DNA of 6,005 nt from Bacillota bacterium (GCA_030526765.1 JAUNCB010000078.1:1-6005); one strand, 5' to 3'; shown: positions 1 through 5,442, counted from the stretch's first letter. The notes: generated from the sequence alone by a model not told the origin. A program made the numbers and translations.

Positions 1-1225
1 TGGTCAGCACCTTTGCATGGATAAATCCTCTCTCATACTGGTAGCAGCGCACCCCTGCCTCCAACAATTCGCCCAAATAAGACATACTCGCCCAATAAAC
101 AAAAAAATGATCCGGATTTCCCGGGAAAATAATTCGCACATCCAGCCCTGCCAGTGCTGCTACTCGCAACGCCTCGAAAATACTGTCATCGGGCACAAAA
201 TAAGGTGTCGTCAGATAAATATGATCCTCCGCCTCATTCATCATTTTAAAGAAGCCGTTTCGTACATTATTCCAGCGGGTATCCGGCCCGCTGGATACGA
301 TCTGGGCAGGCACCCCGTCCATCTGCTCTCTGGTAGGGAAATATTCCTCACTGATCTCGATCTTCCCCTTCCGAGAGGTGAAATTCCAGTCCTTGATAAA
401 ACGCATCTGCATCTGATCCACCGCATCCCCCTGAAAACGCAGGTGAGTATCCCGCCAGGGGCCGTAGCGCTTTGTGATGCCCAGATATTCATCCCCCACA
501 TTGAAGCCGCCGATATAACCGATCTCCCCATCGATAATCGCCAGCTTTCGGTGGTTCCGATAATTCAGCCGCACGATAAAGCGCGGCAGAAAGGCTGCCG
601 TAAAACCTCCTGCTCTGTGCAGCGGTGCAAAGAAATTGGCAGGCAGTCGGGAATTCCCGATGCCGTCATACAGCACACGCACCTCTACACCCGCTTCCGC
701 TTTTTTCACCAGTTCCTCCATCAGCCGTCTGCCCAGTCCGTCGCCGCGCCAGATATAGTATTCCAGATGGATATGCTTCTTCGCCTTCCGAATATCTTCG
801 ATCAGCGCATTGAATTTATCGTTCCCGTTATTGTAATACTCCAGCTTATTATTGAAGGTCAGCCAGCTTCCGCTGTTCATATGCATATGGGCAAGATCCG
901 CCACATGCTCATGCTCCAGCAGGATCTCCCGATTGCGGATGCTCTGCTTCTGTGCCCGATTCTTCCGCACCGACTCCACATCGCTGCGGTAAACCGCACG
1001 GTCATACTTTTCCTTTTCCAGAAACATTTTTTCCCGTCGGCTGTCCCGCCCGAACACCATATAAATCAGAAAGCCCAGCACAGGTACAAACAACAGCACC
1101 AAAAGCCATGCCCATGTGCTGGAGGGATTTCTTCTTTCAAAAAAAACGATCAGACCGGAGAGTATGATATTTCCGATCAGAATGACCGCTGCGATCAGCA
1201 GCACCCAGTTCGCCAGATGAGCCAT
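1..1225 (-). CDS. cls: Cardiolipin synthase, phospholipase D superfamily (3' end outside the window)
   Basis: Joins two phosphatidylglycerol molecules into cardiolipin plus glycerol at the cytoplasmic membrane. Seen: 408 codons from ATG at 1225, read leftwards and still open at the window edge. Residues about 4-25 and 37-58 are hydrophobic membrane segments (the second around WAWLLVLLFVPVLGF), as usual for Firmicute ClsA-type enzymes. The first catalytic motif is HRKLAIID with H225, K227 and D232, followed by GGFN. The second begins at H403 and K405 (HAKVLT); its Asp, expected at residue 410, lies outside. Family members run to roughly 480-510 residues, so the C-terminus is missing only because of the window edge. 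Start choice: GGAGG at 1235-1239 lies 9 nt upstream, and a good promoter lies further out. Arginine codons include many CGG and CGA, unlike metG. A long plus-strand ORF over the same stretch is a shadow. The family is certain; the exact lipid product is inferred. Confidence 0.95.
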   Translation of the reverse strand, partial: MAHLANWVLLIAAVILIGNIILSGLIVFFERRNPSSTWAWLLVLLFVPVLGFLIYMVFGRDSRREKMFLEKEKYDRAVYRSDVESVRKNRAQKQSIRNREILLEHEHVADLAHMHMNSGSWLTFNNKLEYYNNGNDKFNALIEDIRKAKKHIHLEYYIWRGDGLGRRLMEELVKKAEAGVEVRVLYDGIGNSRLPANFFAPLHRAGGFTAAFLPRFIVRLNYRNHRKLAIIDGEIGYIGGFNVGDEYLGITKRYGPWRDTHLRFQGDAVDQMQMRFIKDWNFTSRKGKIEISEEYFPTREQMDGVPAQIVSSGPDTRWNNVRNGFFKMMNEAEDHIYLTTPYFVPDDSIFEALRVAALAGLDVRIIFPGNPDHFFVYWASMSYLGELLEAGVRCYQYERGFIHAKVLT

Positions 1226-1285
1226 CTGTCCTCGCCTCCCTTCCTGTTTTCCGTCAAAAATAATATCTTTTCCCCTTATATTTTC

Positions 1286-1314
1286 AGTATACCCCTACAG
1301 AAAGGCTGTTTCAA
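1286..1314 (-). promoter_or_regulatory. Sigma-A type promoter of cls
   Basis: On the minus strand the -35 box TTGAAA (1309-1314) is followed by a 17-nt spacer and the -10 box TATACT (1286-1291). Each box has one mismatch to consensus and the spacing is ideal. Transcription would start near 1279, giving a leader of about 54 nt before the cls ATG. Phased A-tracts lie just upstream of the -35 box and could act as an UP element. Confidence 0.8.
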
Positions 1315-1326
1315 GCACACTTTTTA

Positions 1327-1377
1327 CGAAAAAAATCGAAAAAAATCGAAGTTTTCTCTTCCCTAAACGAAAAAACG
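1327..1377. repeat. Helically phased A-tracts in the divergent promoter spacer
   Basis: A 10-bp unit (CGAAAAAAAT) occurs twice in tandem at 1327-1336 and 1337-1346, and a related CGAAAAAACG sits at 1368-1377. The A-runs are centred near 1332, 1342 and 1372.5, that is 10 and about 30 bp apart, matching the helical repeat. Such phasing is known to bend DNA. The tracts lie about 15-30 bp upstream of the cls -35 box and upstream of the rightward gene, so they could influence both promoters; that role is inferred. Confidence 0.6.
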
Positions 1378-1387
1378 ATGGTAAAAT
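1359..1387 (+). promoter_or_regulatory. Weak candidate promoter for the 1453 gene
   Basis: A -10-like TAAAAT lies at 1382-1387. The hexamer 17 nt upstream (TTCCCT, 1359-1364) is a poor -35 match. A start near 1394 would put the overlapping hairpins at 1404-1434 in the 5' leader. The TATAAA at 1433-1439 is too close to the ribosome binding site to serve as a -10 box for this gene. This is the best candidate I can find, not a firm call. Confidence 0.3.
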
Positions 1388-1403
1388 GGTTAGACGTGAA
1401 AAT

Positions 1404-1434
1404 TTACTGCAAACAGTATCGTTTGCGTACTGTT
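1404..1434 (+). promoter_or_regulatory. Overlapping, mutually exclusive inverted repeats before the 1453 gene
   Basis: Three perfect stems share the same bases. TACTG (1405-1409) pairs with CAGTA (1414-1418) around a CAAA loop. GCAAAC (1409-1414) pairs with GTTTGC (1421-1426). AACAGTA (1412-1418) pairs with TACTGTT (1428-1434). Only some can form at once. The last arm ends 4 nt before AAGGAGG, so the element could act as an RNA switch on translation or as a DNA operator. The pairing is seen; the function is inferred. Confidence 0.45.
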
Positions 1435-1452
1435 ATAAAAGGAGGAACTATT

Positions 1453-1935
1453 TTGAATACTTCTGATATTCTGATCATCACCATTGTCGTTCTGGCAATC
1501 ATCATCTTCGTACTGTATCGTATGAACAGAAAAGCTATGGGTCAGATGATCCAGGCACAGGACTTTATTGATGCAAACCGCACCACTGTCCAGATCTTCG
1601 TCATCGACAAGAAACGGGAAAAACCCTCTGCATCCAATCTGCCCAAAGCAGTTTATGAGCAGCTCCCCAAAAGAGCAAAAATGCAGAAATCCAATCTGGT
1701 TCGTGCCAAGGTTGGTCCCCAGATCGTAACACTGATGTGCGATAAGCCCGTATTCGATATTATGCCCGTAAAGAAAAACGTAAAGGTTGATCTGGCAGGT
1801 ATGTATATCGTAGGCATCACAGGCATGAATCTGGAAAACAAGAAAAAGAAAACCTTCATGGAAAAAATTGCTGCAAGTGCAAACCGCACCATGGAGAAAG
1901 AAGCAAAAAAAGCAAAAGAAAAAGCAAAGAAATAA
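1453..1935 (+). CDS. Membrane-anchored conserved protein of unknown function, 160 aa
   Basis: I cannot assign a function. The start is TTG at 1453, because GGAGG (1441-1445) lies 7 nt before it; an in-frame ATG at 1378 would place this ribosome binding site inside the coding sequence. Residues 6-22 form one strongly hydrophobic helix followed by RMNRK, which predicts a single N-terminal anchor with the rest in the cytoplasm. The soluble part is a compact alpha/beta-looking stretch containing VQIFVIDKK (46-54), RAKVGPQIVTLMCD (84-97) and DIMPVKK (102-108). It has a single cysteine at 96. Residues 128-160 form a very Lys/Glu/Ala-rich charged tail, probably helical. From memory it resembles short anchored proteins of Lachnospiraceae that share a KVGP-type core; I could not check this. 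It is a single-gene unit, closed by the terminator at 1944-1973. A minus-strand ORF across it is a shadow. Confidence 0.85.
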   Translation: MNTSDILIITIVVLAIIIFVLYRMNRKAMGQMIQAQDFIDANRTTVQIFVIDKKREKPSASNLPKAVYEQLPKRAKMQKSNLVRAKVGPQIVTLMCDKPVFDIMPVKKNVKVDLAGMYIVGITGMNLENKKKKTFMEKIAASANRTMEKEAKKAKEKAKK

Positions 1936-1943
1936 GAAAAATC

Positions 1944-1973
1944 GGCCCATTTTATCAAATGGGTCTTTTCTTT
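1944..1973 (+). terminator. Intrinsic terminator after the 1453 gene
   Basis: CCCATTT (1946-1952) pairs with AAATGGG (1957-1963) around a TATC loop. The stem is extended by a G-T and a G-C pair at its base, and TTTTCTTT follows (1966-1973). It begins 8 nt after the TAA stop. A second, outer inverted repeat (AAAATCGGC 1938-1946 with GCCGATTTT 1974-1982) encloses it. Confidence 0.85.
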
Positions 1974-2004
1974 GCCGATTTTCCGCGATTTTTCCATGTA
2001 TCCG

Positions 2005-2033
2005 TTGACAGATTCGGGGAAAATTAGTAAAAT
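2005..2033 (+). promoter_or_regulatory. Sigma-A promoter of the T-box / metG / tatD unit
   Basis: A perfect -35 box TTGACA (2005-2010), a 17-nt spacer and -10 box TAAAAT (2028-2033) predict a start near 2040. That is about 20 nt before stem I of the T-box. It is the best consensus match in the window and lies clear of the upstream terminator. Confidence 0.88.
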
Positions 2034-2059
2034 ATCTTCTGTTAGGAAAACAGCTGTGA

Positions 2060-2310
2060 AAAGGAGAGTACGTGGTCTCCTTCTGCTGCCAGAGAGCCCC
2101 GAAAGCTGGAAAGGGGCGCAGAAGTATCACGGAAGATGGCCTTGGAGCTTCGCACCGAATGTTTCTCAACACTAGGCTGCGGCGGGTTTCTCCCGTTACA
2201 GAGAAGAGTATCCCTATACTCACAGAGGTTTTTTCCGCGAGGAGAAAACGAAGCAAGGTGGTAACACGGCAGATATGTCCGTCCTTTCGTGATGAAAGGA
2301 CGGATTTTTT
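2060..2310 (+). ncRNA. Methionine T-box riboswitch (leader of metG)
   Basis: T-box leaders bind a cognate tRNA and let transcription continue when it is uncharged. Stem I: AAGG (2061-2064) pairs with CCTT (2140-2143). Above it an internal loop has AGTA (2067-2070) facing GGAAG, followed by the triplet ATG (2136-2138), which I read as the methionine specifier. CGTG (2071-2074) then pairs with CACG (2128-2131), CTTCTGC (2080-2086) with GCAGAAG (2118-2124), and GCCCC (2096-2100) with GGGGC (2113-2117); the distal part carries AGAGA and GCTGGAAA. Stem III is GAGTAT (2206-2211) with ATACTC (2216-2221). The T-box sequence runs from 2255 to 2268. The antiterminator pairs AAGG (2255-2258) with CCTT (2283-2286) and ACGG (2266-2269) with CCGT (2279-2282), leaving the 7-nt bulge TGGTAAC. 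TGGT can pair with the ACCA end of tRNA-Met. Gene context and specifier agree. Confidence 0.93.
2278..2310 (+). terminator. Regulated intrinsic terminator of the T-box
   Basis: TCCGTCCTTTC (2278-2288) pairs perfectly over 11 bp with GAAAGGACGGA (2294-2304) around the loop GTGAT, and six T follow (2305-2310). Its 5' strand is shared with the antiterminator, so the two folds exclude each other. It ends 28 nt before the metG start. Confidence 0.95.
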
Positions 2311-2338
2311 AAATTTCACAGAAAAAGGAGAGATACTT

Positions 2339-4336
2339 GTGGCGAAAGAAAAATTCTATATTACCACACCCATTTACTACCCCAGTGACAAACTGCACAT
2401 CGGTCATTCCTACTGTACGGTAGCAACGGACACAATGGCACGTTACAAAAGACTGCGCGGCTATGACGTTATGTTTCTGACAGGGACAGACGAACATGGT
2501 CAGAAAATCGAAAGAATCGCATCCTCTCAGGGCATGACACCCAAGGCTTACACAGATAAGGTTGTAGCCGGTATCAAAGACCTGTGGAAGCTGATGGAAA
2601 TTTCCTATGACAGATTCATCCGTACCACAGACGATTACCACATCGCAGCGGTACAGAAAATCTTCAAAACACTGTACGAAAAAGGCGACATCTACAAATC
2701 CTCCTACGAAGGCTGGTACTGCACACCCTGTGAATCCTTCTTCACAGAAACACAGCTGAAGGACGGCAAATGCCCCGACTGCGGCAGAGATGTAGAGCTG
2801 CTGAAGGAAGAAAGCTATTTCTTCAAGCTTTCCAAATACGGCGACAGAATCATCAAATATTATGAAGAAAACCCCGAATTCCTGCAGCCCAACACACGCC
2901 AGAACGAAATGATCGCAAACTTCCTGAAGCCCGGTCTGGAGGATCTGTGCGTTTCCCGTACCTCCTTCAAATGGGGCGTACCTGTAGACTTCGATCCCGG
3001 TCACATCGTATATGTATGGATCGACGCACTGTCCAACTACGTAACCGCTATGGGCTGGGGCACAGACCATGATGAAGACTATCAGAAATACTGGCCCGCA
3101 GATGTTCATGTGGTAGGTAAGGAAATCGTTCGTTTCCATGCGATCATCTGGCCCGCAATGCTGATGGCTATGGATATGCCTCTGCCTAAGAAGGTATTCG
3201 GTCACGGCTGGCTGGTAATCAACGGCGGCAAAATGTCCAAATCTGTTGGTAACGTAGTAGACCCCGTTGTTCTGTGCGAAAAATACGGCGTGGATGCCAT
3301 CCGTTATTTCCTGCTGAGAGAAATCGCTTTCGGTCAGGACGGCAACTTCACAAATGAAGCACTGATCCAGAGAATCAACTCCGATCTGGCAAACGATCTG
3401 GGCAATCTGGTTTCCAGAACCTGCGGTATGATCGAAAAATATTTCGGCGGCACACTGCCTGCAGACAGAGTGGAATCCCCCTTCGATGCAGAGCTGAAGG
3501 CAATGGCAGCAGCAACCATCCCCGTTGTGGAAGCAAAAATGGACAATATGCTCTTCTCCGACGCTCTGGTTGAAATCTGGAACCTGATCCGCAGAACAAA
3601 TAAATATATCGACGAAACACAGCCCTGGGTACTGTGCAAGGATGAATCCAAAAAAGGCGAACTGGCAAACGCACTGTACAATGTTGCAGAATCCATTCGT
3701 ATCGTATCCATCCTGATCCAGCCCTTCATGCCTCTGTCTCCCGCAAAGATCTGGGCACAGCTGAATATCCCCGCAGAAGCAACTGCATGGGAAACAACAA
3801 AAACATGGGGCGTTCTGCCTGCAGAACTGGCTGTTCAGAAAGGCGAAACCCTCTTCCCTCGTATCGATATGAAAAAGGAACTGGCTGAGCTGGAAGCTGC
3901 CATCAAAGCATCTCAGGCAACCTCCATCGCAAACCAGCCCAAAAAAGAAGAGGAGCCCAAGAAGGAAGAAGCAAAGGCTCCCGCCCATGAAGAACCCGAA
4001 TACCCCGCAGAAATCACCATCGACGATTTCTGTAAGGTACAGCTGAAGGTGGGCGAGGTTATCGAATCCAACGAAGTGCCCAAATCCAAAAAGCTGCTGC
4101 GTAATGTAGTCAGATTCGGCGAAGAGGAAAGAGTAATCTTCTCCGGCATCAAAGGCTCCTATGCACCCGGCGAACTGGTTGGCAAGCGTGTTGTGGTAGC
4201 TTACAATCTGGCACCCAGAAAAATGATGGGCGAAATGAGCTACGGTATGATCCTGTGCGCAGAGGACAGCGACGGCAAACTGTCCATCCTGACAACACTG
4301 GACGAAAACTTTGAAAGCGGCAGCGCAATCAGCTGA
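2339..4336 (+). CDS. metG: Methionyl-tRNA synthetase, 665 aa
   Basis: Cytoplasmic class Ia aminoacyl-tRNA synthetase that charges tRNA-Met with methionine using ATP. The GTG start at 2339 is chosen because AGGAG (2326-2330) lies 8 nt upstream and the family N-terminus (AKEKFYITTPIYYPS) begins there; an in-frame ATG at 2072 lies inside the T-box and is not credible. HIGH is at 20-23 and KMSKS at 298-302. A four-cysteine zinc knuckle (C128, C131, C145, C148) sits in the connective insertion. The anticodon-binding helical domain follows. A Lys/Glu/Pro-rich linker spans about 532-556. A C-terminal OB-fold tRNA-binding domain of the Trbp111/EMAP type runs from about 557 to 665. Length and architecture are complete. 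It is controlled by the T-box upstream and probably cotranscribed with tatD. Arginine codons are AGA, CGT or CGC only, typical of high expression. B. subtilis uses the name metS for its equivalent. Antisense ORFs here are shadows. Confidence 0.98.
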   Translation: MAKEKFYITTPIYYPSDKLHIGHSYCTVATDTMARYKRLRGYDVMFLTGTDEHGQKIERIASSQGMTPKAYTDKVVAGIKDLWKLMEISYDRFIRTTDDYHIAAVQKIFKTLYEKGDIYKSSYEGWYCTPCESFFTETQLKDGKCPDCGRDVELLKEESYFFKLSKYGDRIIKYYEENPEFLQPNTRQNEMIANFLKPGLEDLCVSRTSFKWGVPVDFDPGHIVYVWIDALSNYVTAMGWGTDHDEDYQKYWPADVHVVGKEIVRFHAIIWPAMLMAMDMPLPKKVFGHGWLVINGGKMSKSVGNVVDPVVLCEKYGVDAIRYFLLREIAFGQDGNFTNEALIQRINSDLANDLGNLVSRTCGMIEKYFGGTLPADRVESPFDAELKAMAAATIPVVEAKMDNMLFSDALVEIWNLIRRTNKYIDETQPWVLCKDESKKGELANALYNVAESIRIVSILIQPFMPLSPAKIWAQLNIPAEATAWETTKTWGVLPAELAVQKGETLFPRIDMKKELAELEAAIKASQATSIANQPKKEEEPKKEEAKAPAHEEPEYPAEITIDDFCKVQLKVGEVIESNEVPKSKKLLRNVVRFGEEERVIFSGIKGSYAPGELVGKRVVVAYNLAPRKMMGEMSYGMILCAEDSDGKLSILTTLDENFESGSAIS

Positions 4337-4344
4337 TTTCAAGC

Positions 4345-5109
4345 ATGGAATATTTTGAATCTCATGCGCACTATGACGATCGCAGATTCAAACATGACAG
4401 AGAGGAGCTCCTTGGGGAGCTTCTCCCTGCTTCCGGGGTAAGCCATATCATCAACATCGGCTGCGATGTGAAAAGCTCCGAAATGAGCGTTCGCATGGCC
4501 GATAAATATGACTATATCTACGCTGCCGTCGGCGTACATCCCCATGAACTCTACGATATGTCCTCTCAGACCATCGAAAAGCTGAGAAAGCTGAGCGACC
4601 ATAAAAAGGTGGTTGCCATCGGCGAGATCGGTCTGGATTATCACTATGACACCCATCCACGGGAATTTCAGCGCTTCTGGTTCATCCAGCAGCTGCGTCT
4701 GGCTGAGGAAACAGGGCTTCCCGTTGTCATTCATTCCAGAGAAGCCTCTCAGGACACCTTCGACATCATTGAACGCTCCAAGGTGCGCCGTGGTTCCATC
4801 CACTGCTATTCCGGCTCTGCCGAAATGGCAAAGGAATATGTGAAAATGGGCTTCCATATCGGCATTGGCGGTGTGGTTACCTTCCCCAATGCAAAAAAAC
4901 TGGTGGAGGTGGTGGAAGCGATCCCTCTGGAAAGCATCCTCATTGAAACAGACTGCCCCTATCTTGCCCCCGCACCCAACAGAGGCAAGCGAAATGATTC
5001 CGCTAACCTGAAATATGTTGTGGAAAAAATAGCTGAAATCAAAGGGGTTACAGCGGAAAAAGTAGCCGAAATCACCAAAAAGAACGCGGAGAAACTGTTC
5101 TTAAAGTAA
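4345..5109 (+). CDS. tatD: TatD family metal-dependent deoxyribonuclease, 254 aa
   Basis: TatD proteins are cytoplasmic TIM-barrel hydrolases of the amidohydrolase superfamily with DNase activity linked to DNA repair and degradation; this is the counterpart of B. subtilis YabD. All metal ligands are visible: H7 and H9 in SHAHYDD, E94 in GEIGLDYH, H130 in VIHSREA, H153 in HCYSG and D203 in ETDCPYLAP. Length matches the family. The ATG is fixed by the N-terminal HxH motif, with no earlier in-frame start. Only 8 nt separate it from the metG stop and I see no convincing Shine-Dalgarno sequence, so translation probably depends on ribosomes finishing metG. Coexpression with metG under the T-box follows from the spacing. 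There is no strong terminator right after the stop; the first candidate is at 5226-5260. The exact physiological substrate is not settled for this family. Confidence 0.96.
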   Translation: MEYFESHAHYDDRRFKHDREELLGELLPASGVSHIINIGCDVKSSEMSVRMADKYDYIYAAVGVHPHELYDMSSQTIEKLRKLSDHKKVVAIGEIGLDYHYDTHPREFQRFWFIQQLRLAEETGLPVVIHSREASQDTFDIIERSKVRRGSIHCYSGSAEMAKEYVKMGFHIGIGGVVTFPNAKKLVEVVEAIPLESILIETDCPYLAPAPNRGKRNDSANLKYVVEKIAEIKGVTAEKVAEITKKNAEKLFLK

Positions 5110-5178
5110 CAAAAAGCCTTGAAACATAGTTTTTTGTATACACTTTTCCGCAAAAACCCACTAAGTTTTTAAAAAAGG

Positions 5179-5207
5179 TTGCAGAATTGTTACAAATGTG
5201 TTAATAT
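5179..5207 (+). promoter_or_regulatory. Sigma-A promoter of the yabE-like gene, with UP-like tract
   Basis: The -35 box TTGCAG (5179-5184), a 17-nt spacer and the -10 box TAATAT (5202-5207) predict a start near 5214. TTTTTAAAAAA (5166-5176) lies immediately upstream of the -35 box and fits an UP element. The resulting leader would be about 229 nt. A perfect TATAAT at 5371-5376 has no -35 partner at 16-18 nt spacing and is not called as a promoter. Confidence 0.65.
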
Positions 5208-5225
5208 ATTCATCGTAGCGAGAGT

Positions 5226-5260
5226 AAAGATATATCAGAAACGGTATATCTTTTCTTTTT
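5226..5260 (+). terminator. AT-rich terminator-like hairpin (end of tatD unit and/or early attenuator)
   Basis: AAAGATATA (5226-5234) pairs with TATATCTTT (5245-5253) around a 10-nt loop, and the T-rich run TTTTCTTTTT (5251-5260) overlaps the 3' arm. The stem is almost all A-T with one G-C pair, so its strength is doubtful. It lies about 117 nt after the tatD stop, but also about 12 nt after the predicted start of the next transcript. It could therefore end tatD messages, attenuate the yabE-like transcript, or both. Confidence 0.5.
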
Positions 5261-5442
5261 GCAAGGAATAGAAACAGGCGTAAACAATTATGCGGAAGTG
5301 ACGACTCCCCGTGTAAATACGACCGCTTGTCCCCTTCGGGGACAGGAAAAGGCATAAGAATGTCATATCATATAATAACGACAAAGAGCGAAATCCCCTG
5401 CCATCCCACACGCGGCAGTACGGCTCGTTCAAGGAGGTAAAA
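5261..5442 (+). other. Structured 5' leader of the yabE-like gene, function unknown
   Basis: This GC-richer stretch has no clear gene but several stems. GCGTAA (5278-5283) pairs with TTATGC (5288-5293), with one G-U pair. GCGG (5292-5295) can pair with CCGC (5323-5326). CGTG (5310-5313) pairs with TACG (5318-5321). TGTCCCC (5328-5334) pairs with GGGGACA (5338-5344), extendable at its base by a G-U and a C-G pair. CTGCC (5398-5402) pairs with GGCAG (5414-5418), possibly enclosed by GAGC (5386-5389) and GCTC (5423-5426). No stem is followed by a T-run, so none is a terminator. I compared it from memory with the c-di-AMP (ydaO), c-di-GMP and T-box classes and saw no match. The strong ribosome binding site AAGGAGG is at 5431-5437. 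Confidence 0.5.
5360..5440 (+). CDS. Possible 26-codon leader ORF coupled to the yabE-like gene (speculative)
   Basis: ATG at 5360 opens 26 codons ending in TAA at 5438-5440. That stop directly follows the AGGAGG of the next gene and lies 2 nt before its ATG. A weak AAAAGG (5347-5352) sits 7 nt upstream of the start. The product would begin MSYHIITTKSEIP and end in a basic ARSRR; it has no recognisable motif or hydrophobic segment. The reading frame passes through the CTGCC/GGCAG stem, so its translation could open that stem. It may equally be a chance ORF. Confidence 0.2.
   Translation: MSYHIITTKSEIPCHPTRGSTARSRR

Noticed and set aside
17..1366. Long plus-strand ORF (449 codons) opposite cls
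   Set aside because: It is antisense to a cardiolipin synthase with both HKD motifs, has no ribosome binding site, shows no recognisable domain and runs through the cls promoter.
1378..1452. Upstream ATG start for the 160-aa protein
   Set aside because: It would put the strong GGAGG and the overlapping hairpins inside the coding region. TTG at 1453 has ideal spacing and starts right before the membrane segment.
1390..2319. Minus-strand ORF of 309 codons across the 1453 gene and the T-box
   Set aside because: It covers a terminator, a promoter and a riboswitch on the other strand, has no start signals, and its composition mirrors the Lys-rich plus-strand gene.
2072..2338. N-terminal extension of metG from the in-frame ATG at 2072
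   Set aside because: This stretch is the T-box riboswitch. The GTG at 2339 has AGGAG at the right distance and matches the family N-terminus.
2309..4342. Very long minus-strand ORF (677 codons) opposite metG
   Set aside because: metG avoids TTA, CTA and TCA codons, which removes stops on the complementary strand. The translation is Cys- and Phe-rich with no domain, and it starts at the metG-tatD junction.
5152..5170. AAAAAC/GTTTTT inverted repeat after tatD as a terminator
   Set aside because: Six mostly A-T pairs with no separate T-run on the plus strand; the TTTTTAAAAAA part is better explained as an upstream promoter element.
5290..5301. Four-codon mini-ORF (ATG to TGA) in the yabE leader
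   Set aside because: Too short to distinguish from chance, with only a weak upstream AGG.
5371..5376. Perfect TATAAT as a second promoter for the yabE-like gene
   Set aside because: No -35-like hexamer lies 16-18 nt upstream and there is no extended -10 TG.
5261..5442. c-di-AMP (ydaO) riboswitch before the yabE-like gene
   Set aside because: It was expected from rpf-type genes, but the conserved GCCGAA-type core and the other fixed blocks I remember are not present in order.
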